A stretch of DNA of 64,000 bases from Hemicordylus capensis (lineage: Eukaryota > Chordata > Lepidosauria > Squamata > Cordylidae): positions 5,792,501 through 5,856,500 of the forward strand of contig NC_069669.1 in assembly GCF_027244095.1 (NCBI RefSeq), given 5' to 3'. A model generated the notes under the pieces. The model was not told the DNA's origin. It made no database searches and was given only the letters and a program-made list of their open reading frames with translations. The translations under genes and the position numbers were made by a program. Of the stretch, positions 22,697 through 34,022 are shown in pieces. Every line of letters begins with the position of its first letter. The stretch's first letter is position 1.

Positions 22697-25600
22697 CATT
22701 TTATTGGCTGTCTATGAATGATTTTTACCTGTCTAGGAATGATCTCCGCCACCAAGTGGTGGGCTGGCGACAGTCCTGAATAGATCTGCAATGTACCACC
22801 AGTGCTCTGTCTTCCTTTTCCAGAGGCCAGCTCTGGGTGCGGGTCTGCCACCCTCGGGGACTGTCAGACCAGAGGCAGAGCATGTGGCCCCTGCTTCTGC
22901 TGGGCGCCTTCAGGGCAGAGTCTGTGGCCAGCTTCCAGATGGCGGCTCTGGGGACCAAAGGGAGGAGCTGGCTTTCAGCCAGAAGGAGGCGGAGGCCCTG
23001 CAGGATCTTGTGGAGCTGGCTGGAGAAGGCCTGACGCTCACTCAGTGGAGACGGGATGTTCGGCAGGTAGAGGAATCAGGTGAGGATAGGCAGGGCAGCA
23101 CTTCGGGACGCTTGGAGAGATGCCTCCGGTCCACACTTCCTGGTGGGCCTTCTGAGGTGGCCTGAATGGGTGGTCCCCACTAGCCCTGTTCCTCCTCTGG
23201 GGGGCAGGGCTGGGGTCTTGCCTGTGACACCATAAGTACAGCCCTGCTGGATCAGGCCCAAGGCCTATCTAGTCCAGCATCTTTTTCCCCAAAGTGGCCT
23301 ACCAAATGTGTCTGAAAAGCCCAAAGGTGAAAGCTGAGAGCATGCCCTCTCTCCTGCTGTTGCTCCCCTGCCACTGGTCTTTAGAGGCATCTTGCCTCTG
23401 AGGCTGGAGGTGGCCTCTAGCCATCAGACTAGTAGCCATTGATAGACCTGTCCTCTGTGGATTTGTCTAAGCCCCTCTTAAAGCCACTCAGGCTGGTGGC
23501 TGTCACTACATCCTGTGGCAGAGAGAATTCCATCGGTTAATTATGTGCTGTATGAAAAAGGGCTTCCTTATATGCTGTTCCTAAATTGCCCGGCAGTCAG
23601 TTTCCTGGGATGACCTCTGGTTCTAGTGTTACAAGGGAGAAAAATTTCGCGCTCTCTACACTGTGCTGACCTCGGTGCCTCTGCGGCCCAGCATGACCTG
23701 TGGGTGGGAGGGAAGGGGTGTACTGAGTCACAGGGAGGTGTGCAAAGAAGTGAGTCGTCTTGCTTCTCTGGAGGCCTCCCTGCAGCTCATCTGGCCCCTT
23801 GGTGATGGCAGTGGTGACTCTGCATCCAGCTGCAAGATCAGACGTTTGAACTGTTTCTTGGGGGCTGTTTTCCTTCTTAAGGATGGGAGCAGCAGCCGCT
23901 GCCTAGTGAGGCCCTGCAGAGCTGTTTGGTCCGGCCAGTGGAGGAGGAGGAGGAAGAGCGGCTGCCCCTTAGCAGTTGTCGTCCAACAGTAAGGGCCGTC
24001 ATGTACTCGAATCCCTCACCCCCAAGTCTTGTTCCTGAGAGCCTGTTCATTCATGAGCAGCAACGATGGGAGAAGGGTGTTGCAAGGAAATGATTACTGA
24101 GCAGCTGCTTGGCATAGACAGGGCTGCTCCCTCTGAATGCAAGAGAGAGAACTCCCTGTCCCGGTGCTTGCTGCTGTCTGTTGTGTCGGGGACCGGAAAA
24201 GGGCTGAGTGGGCCTGGACCCCTGGCCACTGGGCGGCTACGTAGGCCAAGAAGAAAGGCCTGCCTGTTTCCAAGCCAGAGCTCCCATCAGCTTTGTGCTG
24301 GTGCTGGTCACTTTTTCAGACCACCTGGGATGTGAAGGCTCTGGGTCCCAGCTGCGCTTGGCTGCTGGCATCAGCGGGCCGATGTCCTCATTCCCTCTCC
24401 TGCCCCCTCTTTAGGCTGCCCTTCGCGCGCTGGCTGCTGCTTTCAGGGGGATGGTCAACAACCCCCATCTGAGTGACATCCAGTTCCAGGTGGACAGTGG
24501 AGAGGTCCTGTATGCCCACCTGTTTGTGCTGTACGCGCGGTGCCCAGAGCTCATGGAAGTGGTAAGTCAGAGAGTGGCGGTGGGGTGGTTGGTGCCCCTG
24601 TTCCCTTCTCAGCCTGAAATCTGCGGGAGTCATTGCCACTCAGCACAACCCATGCTGAGCGAGATGGGCCAAGTCCGTTTTGCAGGGATGTTCAGGGAGG
24701 AAAGCTCTTGGCCGGCATTCCTTTGCTGAACGTGCAGCCCACGTGGAGGGCACCAGAAATGTTTTTGTGGGCTCGTGGCCCATGCAGGTGGGATCAGGCA
24801 GCCTCCACTGCTGGCCGAGGGCTTCTGCATGGGGTGTGTGCCCTGAACGATCACGGAGCTGCCAGATTCTAGTAGCCATCCCAGAGACACTGACCCAAGG
24901 CTTCTTTTTTTCTTCTACTTCCAGGTGGACCATAAAGCTTTCATAGTGGCAGAAGAAGGGTGTGTTGGGGCCCGCCGGGTGTTGCTTAGTGACACACCAG
25001 CAGAGGCCGTTTGTGCGTTCCTGAACTATCTCTATTCTGGGGACCACTCAGTCCCTCTCCATGTACTGCCAGATGTGGCCGCGTTGGCTGCGAGGTTTGT
25101 ATTCTGCTGCTGCTGCTGCTTCAGGCGGTTTCCTGGTTAGATGTTTTGGTGGGGGTGGGAAATCTCAGCAAAGTGCCAGCCAGCCCCCCACCCCTCGCTC
25201 CCAGCTGGAACTGGAGAAGAAGCCCCCTGTTTTCTGTGGTGAATTTGGAGGGCAGGGGGCACCCATGTGGCTGTGTCGTTGCAGATTTAGGGTGCGCGAA
25301 TTGGCTGCTCTGTGTCAGCTTAGAAGTGGACGGGGCCAGGCTGGCAGCGGAGGCCGCTGTGGAAGGGAGGAAGAGGAGGAGGAGGATGGTGGTGGTGGTG
25401 AGGAAGAGAGAGCCAAGTCCTTTGAGGCGCTCCTGAACTCCATGTGGATGGGTGAAGATGAAGAAACAGAAGCCTTGACGAAGTGTGCCCACGAAGAGGA
25501 AGCTCAGGGCGAGAATATGGGTGAGCAGGAACTAGAGGAGATCTACGAGTTTGCTGCGACCCAGTGCAAAGCGGCTGCAGCCGAGGCCAAGGAGGAGGTC

Positions 25601-28600
25601 CGAGGGAGCAGTGAGGGCAAGAGGCAGATGTCCCGTGCTGGTGCCTGCCCAAGGAAGGAGCTGGAGGAGGAGGAGGAGAAAGACCCCTTGACTGGCAGCT
25701 CTGTTGCAACATGGAAAGGGGACCCAGAACCTTCCCGAGTCTGTGATGCCCGGAGGGAAGAGGGCCCTGGAACGCTTCCTTGGGAACCTCAAAAAGATGC
25801 AGGGGCAACAAGGCCCCTTGGAGAGCCAGCAGCGGAGGTGCTCCTCGATTTGACGGGGACTTCAGAGGAGGAGGATCAGCCAGAGTGTCGGGATGGGGCT
25901 GCAAGCCTGTTTCCTGTGATGCAGGTGGCGTCTTCCGAGCTGTCCCGGCAGTACCCTGACGCCCAGGAGCCCAGTACAGAGCCACTGGCTAAGAAGTCTT
26001 CCCGGCTCCAGGACCTCCTGCTGGGGGAGAGGAAATGCCTCGGGGCTCTGTCGGGTGACTGGCCTGAGCCCGGTTCTCTCCCAGGGCCGTCGCCCAGAAA
26101 ACCCTCAGGTGCTTCTTCTCCCGCGCTGTCCTTTTCCCCGCCGAGCACCACTGGGAAACCCTTTGGCTTCCCAAAGGAAGAGCAGCTGGAGTGTGCCGAG
26201 GAGAAGCAAGCGCTGCCTTCAGGGCAGGCTCTGTGCAGTCCTGCCCCTCTGCCAGCCCCACCCCACGGACCCTTGGATGGGAGCCTTATTTGGGTGTCGG
26301 ATTCTGATGACGAGGGGGGGCCAGGCCAGGGGAAGCCGCCGCCGGAGGCATCAGTGGGGACACTTGGCCGGGCCGCAGCCATCTCCAGCAGCCAGAGGGC
26401 ATCTCCCCAGGCCGCGAGGGAGGAGGGTGCTGGGGGACCTCTAGTCTGTAGGGAAGCAGCTCCCCAGGGCAAGGGCCAGCAGCTTCTCAGGCTGAGCAGC
26501 GACGACGAGGACAGCCCGGCCGAGGGCTCCGGCTGGAGCGGAGGGGAGAGGACGCTGGTGCCGGACACTCCTCTGCTGGGCCAGAGGGCAAAGGCTGGCT
26601 GGAACTCTGTGACCCAGGGGAGCCCTCCGGTAAAGAGGCGGACTCCACCCTCGCCTGGCCGTGGCAAGCCGGCAAGCTCCCCTCTGGCGGGGCTGGGGGC
26701 TGATGTGGTGGTCGTGGATGACAGTGAAGAGGAGCAGGAGGCCCTGATGCTGGAGGAGGCCCTGCCCCTTGCCGAGGGCGACGGAAGCTTCCTCCTGCCC
26801 CTCACACAGCTGGAGAGGGCACGAGCTACTGTTGCCGGCCCCTGCCAGAGCACAGGCTGCCGACGCCCTGGGCCCGCGAGAAGCCCCTGTGGCGGAAGCC
26901 GTGTGGCTAGTGGAGCAGCGGGGCTTGGCTGTGGAGGGGCGGAGTCGGCGGAGTGCGGAGCCCACGATTGGGCCGCTTGGAGCGGAGAGGACTCGGACAA
27001 CAGTGAGGTCCTGCCCCTCACCCAAAGGCTGTTTGCTGCAGAGCCCGTCGAGAAGACTCCTGGTAAGTAAGTCCCTGTTCTGAACGGCGAGCTGGGGAGG
27101 GCTGGCGGCTGGCTGGAGGCTCTCCCTCTGCAGCTGCTGCTCACCTGTTGGGTCCAAGGGCCAGGGAGGTTGGTGGTTGTGCTTGTGTTAAGCTGGTGCG
27201 ACTGGGAGAGAGGCCCTGTAAATCCTGAAGCGAGGAAGCTGCCTTCTGCCGAGTCGGACCCTTGGTCCACCTAGCTCAGTATTGTCTACCCAGACTGGCA
27301 GAGGCTTCTCCAAGGTTGCAGGCAGGAGTCTCTCTCAGCCCTATCTTGGAGATGCTGCCAGGGAGGGAACCTGGTACCTAGATGCTCTTCCCAAAGCAGC
27401 TCCATCTCCTAAGGGGAATCTCTGGCAGTGCTCACACTTCTAGTCTCCCATTCAGATGCAACCAGGGCAGACCCTGCTTAGCTAAGGGGACACTCCATGC
27501 TGGCTACCACCAGACCAGCTCTCCTCTCTCCAGAAGTTGCTTGTGCTCTGCGGGGGTCTCCCGTTAGACAGCCCTGCAGGGGGCTCAGCAGCAGCTTTCT
27601 GGTGTTGGCCCGACTGGCCTCTGTTGGGCTGGGCAGCCATCAAGTGCTGGGTGGCGCCCCGAGGGAGGGCTCTGCTGTCAGCCTGGCCTCCTTGGCCCAG
27701 GCCCTGCTGCCTTCTCACGCGGCACCCCCACCTTGCTCTGCCACAGAACCGGCCTGCCCGGCCAGGGAGTCACTGCCCTTCCCAACTGCGCGGACCCCGA
27801 CGCCATCTTACTCCATCATGGAGACCCCCGAGCTCAAGAAGGAGCTGAGCAGGTTGGTGCCATCCGGGGGGAAGCCGGATCCTCTTCCTTGAGGGGAGTT
27901 CCTAGCCGGTGAGGAGCGGGAGGCTGCTCAGGAGCCGAGGGAGCTGCCTCCTACCGAGTCAGACCCTTGGCCCGTCTGGCTCAGTGTTGTCCTCACAGAC
28001 TGGCAGCAGCTTCTCCAAGGCTGCAGGCAGGAGTCTCTCTCAGCCCTATCTGGGAGATGCTGCCAGGGAGGGAACTCGGGACCTGCTGCGAGCAAGCAGG
28101 CAGCCGGTGCTCTTCCCCTGAGCTATAGCCCCATCCTCTCAGGGGAAGATGTTAACAGTGCTCGTACATGTAGTCTCCCATTCAAGTGCAAACCAGGACA
28201 GACCCTGCTTAGCAAAGGGGACAAGTCTCCTCAGGACATGGCGGCCCTCTCTGCAGTCCTAACCCTCGGCCGCCTTCTCCTAGGTTTGGAGTCCGCGCTC
28301 TCCCCAAGCGGCAGATGGTATTAAAGCTGAAGGAGATCTTTCAATACACCCACCCGAGGGCCGCGGCTGACAGCGAGGGAACGGCCGGGCCCGCCCAGCC
28401 GAGGCGGCGCGGCAGCCCCACCAAGGCGGGCTCGAGGGCACCCAGGTCAGCAGTGGCCTCCAGCACGCTTCGGACGCAGCCGCCGGGATTTGCTGAGCCG
28501 CCTCGGGAGCGGCGAGAGAGGCAGGATGGCCGCCAACGCTGCAGGGGCCCGTCTGGAGCAGGCGGCGAGGGACTTGGGCAGCTGGCCAAGGGGCGCCGTG

Positions 28601-29989
28601 CGCAAGCCGGAAAGGGACGGTCCAGGGAGGCAGCGGCAGCAGCTCCAGGAGGACCCTCGTCTGACCCCGTCCCCGCGGCTTCTCAGGAGTCCACTGGATC
28701 CTCTGGGAGCGATGTGGCTCTGGGGTGTCCAAGGTGAGCGGCTGGCAGTGCGATGGCTCCTGGGCAGAGCAAGCCCATGTAGGCAGCCGGATGCCTTGAT
28801 CTCTGCAGCGGGAAGGGCCGGGCGGGGGTGTCCTCTGCGGCTGGGCGAGCCGAAGGGGGTGCCGAGAACAGCCACCGGCAGCTGCCTGTTCAAATGGTGC
28901 ATCGCAAAGAAGGGCGTGTCCTGGCTGGGGGTGGGGGGCACTGATCAGTCTCCCCTCGAACAGGGACTCCCAGGTGCTGTTGACTACAACTCCCAGAATC
29001 CCCAGCTGCGATGGCTTTTGCTTGGGGATTCTGGGAGTTGTAGTCAGCAACATCCCTGTTAGAGGGAACACTGGGCACTGTAGCCCCACTTATCCTCTTC
29101 CCCCCCCCCCAGCATTTAGCACAGTGATCACTGTTTTCCAAGTGGGGGCCCCTTTGGCAAAAGCAAACAACCCACCACCACCACCTTCAGTGTGAGAGCC
29201 TTTCCCCGCTGTGCTGCCCTCCACACAGGACGACACTTTCCTCCTGGCTGGGAGGTCCCTTTGAAGAGAGACGGAGCCCTTCCTTCAGGGAGGGCTGCTC
29301 TTCCTAGCCCCCGGTGCCGGCCTTCCCTTAAAGTCTGGTCGCCTTGTTGAAAGGCTCCCATCCCGTGCCAGGCAAGGCACAACACAGCACGGTCCCCTCC
29401 CCGGGGTGCCAGCGGGGCTGGGCAGAGTGGGCAGCTTGGGCCGAAGCTGCGCAGGGGCTGGTGGTTGCAGCAGCTCCCTGGGCTGAGAGGCCTGAGCAGG
29501 TCTACGTGCTCTCCATGGCCTCGCCTGGCTGGTGTTCCTGGGTGGCCTCAACAGGGTGGGGAGGGGGATTGGCGGGGCCTGCCTGCCTGCCTGCGACTCC
29601 CATGGCTTCCCCTCTTTTCCCCCAGCTCTCCTCTGACTGAGTTCCAGATGGGCACCCAGGCCGAGGAGGAGGAGGAGGAGGAGGAGGAGGAGAGCCTCCC
29701 GGCCTCTCAGGCCCTGGCCCTGGAGGCGGCCAAGCTGGAGGCCGTGCGGCACTACATCCGCTCCACGCCAGCCCTCTGCCGCCAGATCTTGCTGTACCAG
29801 CCTTTCGAGCTGGCCGGCCTGCAGGCAGAGCTGAAGCAGAACGGCATCCGGATTGCTCTGGGCAAGCTGCTGGACTTCTTGGACGCGCACTGCCTCACCT
29901 TCACCACGGCCGAAGCCCGGAGGGAGAAGCGGCAGCAGCAGCACCACCACCACCAGAGGCCCAAGACAAAGCGGGGGAGGCGGCGGTGA
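17077..29989 (+). CDS. SLX4: SLX4 (FANCP/BTBD12), structure-specific nuclease scaffold
   Basis: Exons as modelled: 17077-17263, 18558-18723, 19523-19744, 20881-21065, 21494-21816, 22824-23079, 23882-23988, 24415-24561, 24925-25094, 25285-27062, 27747-27852, 28284-28733, 29626-29989; 1486 aa (human about 1834). Order: N-terminus MGDSEDEFREV like human MDESDEDFKEL; two UBZ4 fingers (C97, C100, H115, C119 and C141, C144, H157, C161) that bind ubiquitin; XPF/ERCC4-binding MLR (exon 5, EERVALLLSE...STPPLPTSRLL); BTB dimer domain (exons 8-9, NNPHLSDIQFQVDSGEVLYAH); a long acidic exon 10 with SUMO-interaction-like motifs (LIWVSDSDDE, VVVVDDSEEEQE); SAP domain (exons 11-12, YSIMETPELKKELSRFGV, KRQMVLKLKEIFQYTH); C-terminal SLX1-binding domain (YIRSTPALCRQILLYQPFEL), ending in a basic KTKRGRRR tail. 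It scaffolds SLX1, XPF-ERCC1 and MUS81-EME1 in crosslink repair and Holliday-junction resolution. The N-terminal part before UBZ4-1 is roughly 200 residues shorter than in human; a missed exon in 17.3-18.5 kb cannot be excluded. Confidence 0.95.
17431..17570. mobile_element. Palindromic hAT-type element in SLX4 intron 1
   Basis: Inverted ends (CCTGCTCAACTTAGG / TGGAGTTGAGCAGGCTTG) and inner ACTACAACTC...GGGAGTTGTAG arms. Flanks ACAAGTCT (17423-17430) and ACAAGTCC (17571-17578) match 7/8 as target duplication. Confidence 0.8.
18072..18371 (-). mobile_element. 5S-derived SINE, full length
   Basis: Begins with the inverted tail CATAGGAACATAGGAAGCTG and ends with the inverted 5S-like head (CTCCCATTCATATG, GACCCTGCTTAGCTAGG, CAAGACCAGCTGAC). 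It lies in SLX4 intron 1. Confidence 0.88.
19986..20490 (-). mobile_element. CR1 LINE 3' end
   Basis: The minus strand encodes the CR1 ORF2 C-terminus ([38 protein letters not shown]) followed by a 3' tail inverse of AGCCCTGCTGGATCAGGCCC. It lies in SLX4 intron 3. Confidence 0.85.
20500..20825 (+). mobile_element. L2-like LINE 3' end
   Basis: Encodes QLPPARLVAAQNGAFSRVAP-ELWNVLP, typical of the L2 ORF2 C-terminus, then an A+T-rich 3'UTR ending TATAGGGCAGTATAGAAATG and AATAAATAAA. It directly abuts the CR1 copy on its left. Confidence 0.8.
21240..21360 (-). mobile_element. 5S-derived SINE with internal deletion
   Basis: The tail (ATAGGAAGCTGCTTTCTGC) runs directly into the head (GACCCTGCTTAGCAAAGGGG), with the body missing. 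It lies in SLX4 intron 4. Confidence 0.75.
22258..22440 (+). mobile_element. CR1 LINE fragment (RT C-terminal part)
   Basis: TGTGTCCAGTTCCGGGCACCG, GCAGGTGCAGAGGAGGGCA and TTTAGCCTGGAGGAGAGGAG occur in CR1 order. Confidence 0.7.
22650..22696. repeat. (GT)n microsatellite
   Basis: Uninterrupted GT run of about 47 bp in SLX4 intron 5. Confidence 0.95.
23230..23660 (-). mobile_element. CR1 LINE 3' end
   Basis: Same family as 19986-20490: inverse of the tail (AGCCCTGCTGGATCAGGCCC), GTGGCCTACCA, and remnants of the ORF2 C-terminus. It lies in SLX4 intron 6. Confidence 0.82.
27233..27528 (-). mobile_element. 5S-derived SINE, full length
   Basis: Inverted tail GAGGAAGCTGCCTTCTGC to inverted head (CCCATTCAGATGCAACC, GACCCTGCTTAGCTAAGGGG, ACCAGCTCTCCTCTC). 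It lies in SLX4 intron 10. Confidence 0.88.
27938..28232 (-). mobile_element. 5S-derived SINE, near full length
   Basis: Same orientation and family as the copy at 27233-27528, on the other side of SLX4 exon 11. The head GACCCTGCTTAGCAAAGGGG is present. Confidence 0.85.
28945..29073. mobile_element. Palindromic hAT-type element (CAGTGTTCCC family)
   Basis: Right end CCCTGTTAGAGGGAACACTG mirrors the left end. Inner arms GACTACAACTCCCAGAATCC and inverse. Flanks GGCACTGA (28937-28944) and GGCACTGT (29074-29081) match 7/8. SLX4 intron 12. Confidence 0.82.
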
Positions 29990-30056
29990 GGGAGGGCAGC
30001 AGCATGGCTGGGCTGGGGGCTTGAACTGCCCAGCCAGATGACTGTCTGTCTCTATC

Positions 30057-30078
30057 GTGTGTGTGTGTGTGTGTGTCT
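30057..30078. repeat. (TG)n run
   Basis: Short TG run in the SLX4 3'UTR. Confidence 0.8.
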
Positions 30079-30168
30079 TGTGTGTGAGTGCCTCCGTTTC
30101 TGTCTCCTCCCCCCCCCCACACACTCCCTTTCTTCTGCCCTCTTTCACATCTTTCCTTTGCTCTAGTC

Positions 30169-30305
30169 CAGGGATTCTCAACGTTGGGTCCCCAGATGTT
30201 CTTGGACTTCCAACTCCCATAATCCCCAGCCCCAGTGGCCTTTGGTTGGGGATTATGGGAGTTGAAGTCCATTAACCTCTGGGCACCCCACGTTGAGAAT
30301 CCCTG
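30169..30305. mobile_element. Palindromic hAT element A in the SLX4 3'UTR
   Basis: Starts CAGGGATTCTCAACG and ends CGTTGAGAATCCCTG (perfect 15-bp inverted repeat). It is flanked by exact copies of CTCTAGTC (30161-30168 and 30306-30313). Confidence 0.92.
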
Positions 30306-30313
30306 CTCTAGTC

Positions 30314-30447
30314 CAAGCATTCCCAACCACCGGTGGTTCTCCCGGATGTTGCTGAGCAGCCACTCGGTATGTAGGTCAGGTGTTGCTGATCTCCAGTGGA
30401 ACATGCAGTTCAGCAACACCTGGAGGACCCCCAGTTGGGCACCCCTG
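30314..30447. mobile_element. hAT element B, directly beside element A
   Basis: Starts CAAGCATTCCCAACC and ends AGTTGGGCACCCCTG, an imperfect inverted repeat, with GTTGCTGA...TCAGCAAC inner arms. The left flank is CTCTAGTC (30306-30313) and the right flank CTCTAGCC (30448-30455). Confidence 0.85.
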
Positions 30448-31477
30448 CTCTAGCCTGCGCGCCCACTCGGTGCCCGGCTGCTGTCCTGGCTCTTGGAGTT
30501 CCCTGTGGGGGGCGGGGGGGGGCATGTGCTGGGCCTGAGCTTTGCTTGGGGAGGAAGCTGCTGGCTGCTGCTGCTTCTGTGCTTCCTGGGTTGAAGGCAG
30601 CTTTCCGGAGCAGCTGAGGGGTGGGCACAGGAGAGAGTAGCAGAGCTGCCGGGGCACTTCCTCGCCCTTTCTTGGCCATGATGGTCTTTCTCTTGCTCGA
30701 TCCCGACACCTTGAATGTTGCTGTCCTGTCACCCGGGCGGTTCAGGTGTGGCTGTGCATGGCCTTTGCTTTCCAGGGTCTCGGATGTCAGCAGGCAGGGC
30801 AGGTCTTTCTGTCTTTTCCGCCACCAGAGTGAACTTCTCTCCAAAATGCAAGCAAGGCCTTAGGTGGGCGAGTTTAATATATCTGTCCATAAAATAAAAA
30901 TGTTGCGTTTTGTAAAAACTGCCACCTGTAAGAATTGTTCTGAGGCTTGCAACGTGGAGATTTTTGGGTGGGAAAAGGTCCAGGGTGTGGAGGCAGGATA
31001 CTGTTCTCGTTGAGCTGGTCCAGAGTAACCGGAGGAATGAGGGGCCCAGATTGTTGGCTAGCGGCTGAGGTAGTCCTGGCTGATATTGCAGGTGCCCACC
31101 TCTCTACAAGAAGGGTGGGAGTAAGAGAATGGCTTTGTAGTGGCATTCAGGAGTGAGCACCTGCATCGCATCACTTGTGCGAACACTGGCCTAGGTCAAC
31201 TCTTCATTTCCTTTTTAAAATAGTTGCAGGGAGGACAAGCGCTTCGCCTGCCTTCTCTAGAAAGAGCAGGGGAACTATTTGTTCTCCTTCAGTGGCGCTG
31301 GTGATCTGTGTGCAGATTGCCCCTCCCCCTTGAATTGGGGGCAGGACTATGCAAATGACTTCCTGCTTGATCCCCTGCAATGGGAGGGGCTTCCTTCCTT
31401 CCAGTCACGCCTGTTTCAACAAGGCTACCAGACTTTTCCCAGAGAGGAGGCATGCCCTCACCTCTTGCCTGTGGGCT

Positions 31478-31572
31478 TCTCAGGGGCATCTGGTGGGCCA
31501 CTGTGTGAAACAGGATGCTGGACTAGATAGGCCTTGGGCCTGATCTGGCAGAGCTGTTCTTGTGTTCTTAGC
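31478..31572 (+). mobile_element. CR1 LINE 3' tail
   Basis: GGGGCATCTGGTGGGCCACT, GGATGCTGGACTAGATAGG and CTGTTCTTGTGTTCTTA: the sense-strand 3' end of the CR1 family seen inverted at 19986, 23230, 56208 and 62190. Confidence 0.8.
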
Positions 31573-32689
31573 TTCTCCTCCCTGAACTTGTGTGTTGGCT
31601 GTGTCAGTTTACCTGACCCTGGCAAGGGAAGCTTTTGCCTTTGCTGCTTGCATTTGCTGTACGTCCCCTGAAAGAGACCGCATGTGCAGGGTTCACAAGC
31701 TGACTTCTGGCCAGGAGGACAGGCATCCCTTACTGGGTAGTATCACCCTCTGAAATGTCCTCCTTGCCACACAAAAGGTGCCCGTCCTGGACGTTGCTAA
31801 TCGTTCACAGAGCGGAAGGGGAAGCAAGTCAGAGAGGCTGCTGTCGAAGAACAGCCCCTCCCAAGACCAGGCTTGGCCATCTGGATAAAACAGGTGCCCC
31901 TTGGGCACTGCCCAGAGAATTAAGCAGCTCAGCAGTATGAAGCTAAGACCGCCACAGGTGGGCACTGGCCTCCTTCCTCTCCTGTCCAGCCTTGGAAGTC
32001 CCGATTGTGCAGAGAGTAGCACGTAGATTGCGCAGGCTTGTCTGGAGCTATGGGTCCATTGGCAGGTGGGAGCATGGCTCATGTGTACCACCCTCTTCAG
32101 AATCCTATCCAAGACACCTGAATATCAACATACCGCCCGCCTGCCTGCCATGGTCCGGGGGTCAGCTGTCTGCTGAGGTGGCTGTTCTGCAACGTCATTC
32201 TGCTGCTAGGAGCCCTCTGGCCCCTAGAATTGCAGAACAGTCAGTTGAAAGATCCCCTGGAAGTCTCCTAGACTGTCAGGAGCCTGTCCATCTGGTGTCC
32301 ACCTCAAGGTCTCTGTTGGTCATGACACAGACCAATCCCCGGCTCCGTATAGGAAACGGCTCCAGTATCCCTGACAAGATGGCCACCCATCCTCTGTGTG
32401 GAAGCCCCTGGAGAAGGAGAGCCCACTGCTGCATGACGCAGGCTGTTCCAGTGTCTAACAGCTCTTAAGCTTAGGACATCCCTCCTAATGGCTGGCCTGA
32501 ATCAGCTTCCTTATCATCCCAACTCTTGTGGCTAGCGCGCGCTCTCTCTTTCTCTCTCAAGCCCCCCAAAAGGCAAGGCGATGTTTCCTTTGGGTTCTCT
32601 GGACAGCTGTGAGTTGGTAGAGGGGAAAAGTTACTTTGGGAACCTGGGGGAGCGTTAAGGTTGAGACTCCTACACATCATCATCTTGTG

Positions 32690-33410
32690 TTGTTTTTTTA
32701 AAAAATATTTTTATTATTTTTCCAAGAAGATAGCAGAAATAGGAAAAGAACATTAAAAAGATAGATAAAAGTAACTTCATAGTTATATTCTCTTGAACAT
32801 CTCATAATTACATACATCTGGGAATTCAACAACCCTCCGTTATAAACCCTCCAAAAATAAAAATAAAAATACCCACCCTTGCCAAGTATTGTAAAAAACC
32901 AGAAATACTTTAATTAGCCATCTATTCTAGAAAGAAAAACCAGATCTTGGATGTGGGTGTTGACCCTGTGCTAAATCGTAAATTATGAAAGGTTCCCAAA
33001 TTGAAACAAATGTTTCATTTGAAGTATTCTGTAAATAAGCAGTAATCTTAGCAATAGAGGCATATTCCCATAGTTTTAATAGCCACTCATCTACAGTTGG
33101 GATTATTTGTAGCCTCCAAATTGGCATATAAGATCCTAGCTGCAGTAATCATGTACAAAGACAGCTCCATATACTTAGTAGGAATATAGGATTTAGTCAT
33201 ATTTAACAAAAATATCTCTGGATAATAAGGGGAAATTTAGGTTTAAAATTTCTTGCATCCTACAGTGAATTCCCCCGCCGCCCAAAAAATTGTTGCGATT
33301 TGCTACATGTCCACCACATATGATAGAATGTCCCCGCATGGCTCTTACACGTCCAACAATCTCCAGAATAATTACTCTCCATTTTTGCAATCATCATGGG
33401 ACACAGGAGC
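32690..33410 (-). mobile_element. L1 LINE 3' end
   Basis: Minus-strand frames encode the L1 ORF2 C-terminal cysteine motif (CWTCKSHAGTFYHMWWTC) followed by FFGRRG and the downstream helix region. An A+T-rich 3'UTR precedes it on the plus strand. It is old and broken. Confidence 0.75.
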
Positions 33411-33524
33411 AGTGCCAGGGAGAGGGTCTTCTGTATGCCACATTTCCCGTTCCCCACCGTGGGACAGGGAGGAGGCTGCACAACTTCAGGCCGCCTGCAG
33501 ATGGTGGGCTACAATGCCTTTACC

Positions 33525-33670
33525 TTATTTATTAGATCTATATACTGCCTTCCATTAAAATCTCAAGGCGGTTAATAAAATTTAAAAAATACAAAACTAT
33601 TAAATAGTTAAAACAATACAAATATTAATTTGGAACATTAAGAAAAAAATAGAAATCTATAGAAATCTAT
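33525..33670 (-). mobile_element. L2-like 3'UTR fragment
   Basis: TTATTTATTAGATCTATATACTGCC...AAGGCGGTTAATAAAATTTAAAA is the inverse of an L2-type 3' end. Confidence 0.55.
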
Positions 33671-33945
33671 ATCACCCCTGCTAACTTGGCAAAGAGGCAC
33701 CTTTTTAACGTGGTGATTCTCTTTATTGAGCAGGGGGAGAGTAACTGGCCCTCTCCACCCCCAGCACAGCATCCTTCCAGTGGCTGTTGCTGGGGTCTAT
33801 CTGATGTTGCTTTTTTAGATTGTGAGCCCTTTGGGGACAGGGAGCCATCTTATTTATTATTTCTCTGTGTAAACCGCCCTGAGCCATTTTTGGACGGGCA
33901 GTATAGAAATCAAATCAAATAAAAAAATCAAAAAAATCGATCGAG
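33670..33945 (+). mobile_element. L2-tail element (SINE-like)
   Basis: Body CCCCTGCTAACTTGGCAAAG...CCAGTGGCTGTTGCTGG, then an L2-like tail (TAGATTGTGAGCCCTTTGGG, AACCGCCCTGAGCCATTTTT, then AAATCAAATAAA). The same body plus tail occurs at 63390-63665. Confidence 0.7.
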
Positions 33946-34022
33946 ACATGTCTGCAGCATCCTGTTTCAATATGCATGCATATTCCCTAAGAAGCTAGAA
34001 TATTGGCCACTCTGGCTGGGAA

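Larger units (their letters stand above)
29990..30898 (+). other. SLX4: SLX4 3'UTR with AATAAA poly(A) signal
   Basis: Non-coding sequence from the stop codon to AATAAA at 30893-30898. It contains a (TG)n run (about 30057-30078) and two back-to-back hAT elements (30169-30447). That the transcript spans the whole stretch is inferred from the lack of an earlier canonical signal. Confidence 0.6.

Noticed and set aside
25876-27270. 464-codon minus-strand frame
   Set aside because: Antisense shadow of the long SLX4 exon 10; the composition follows from the plus-strand codons.
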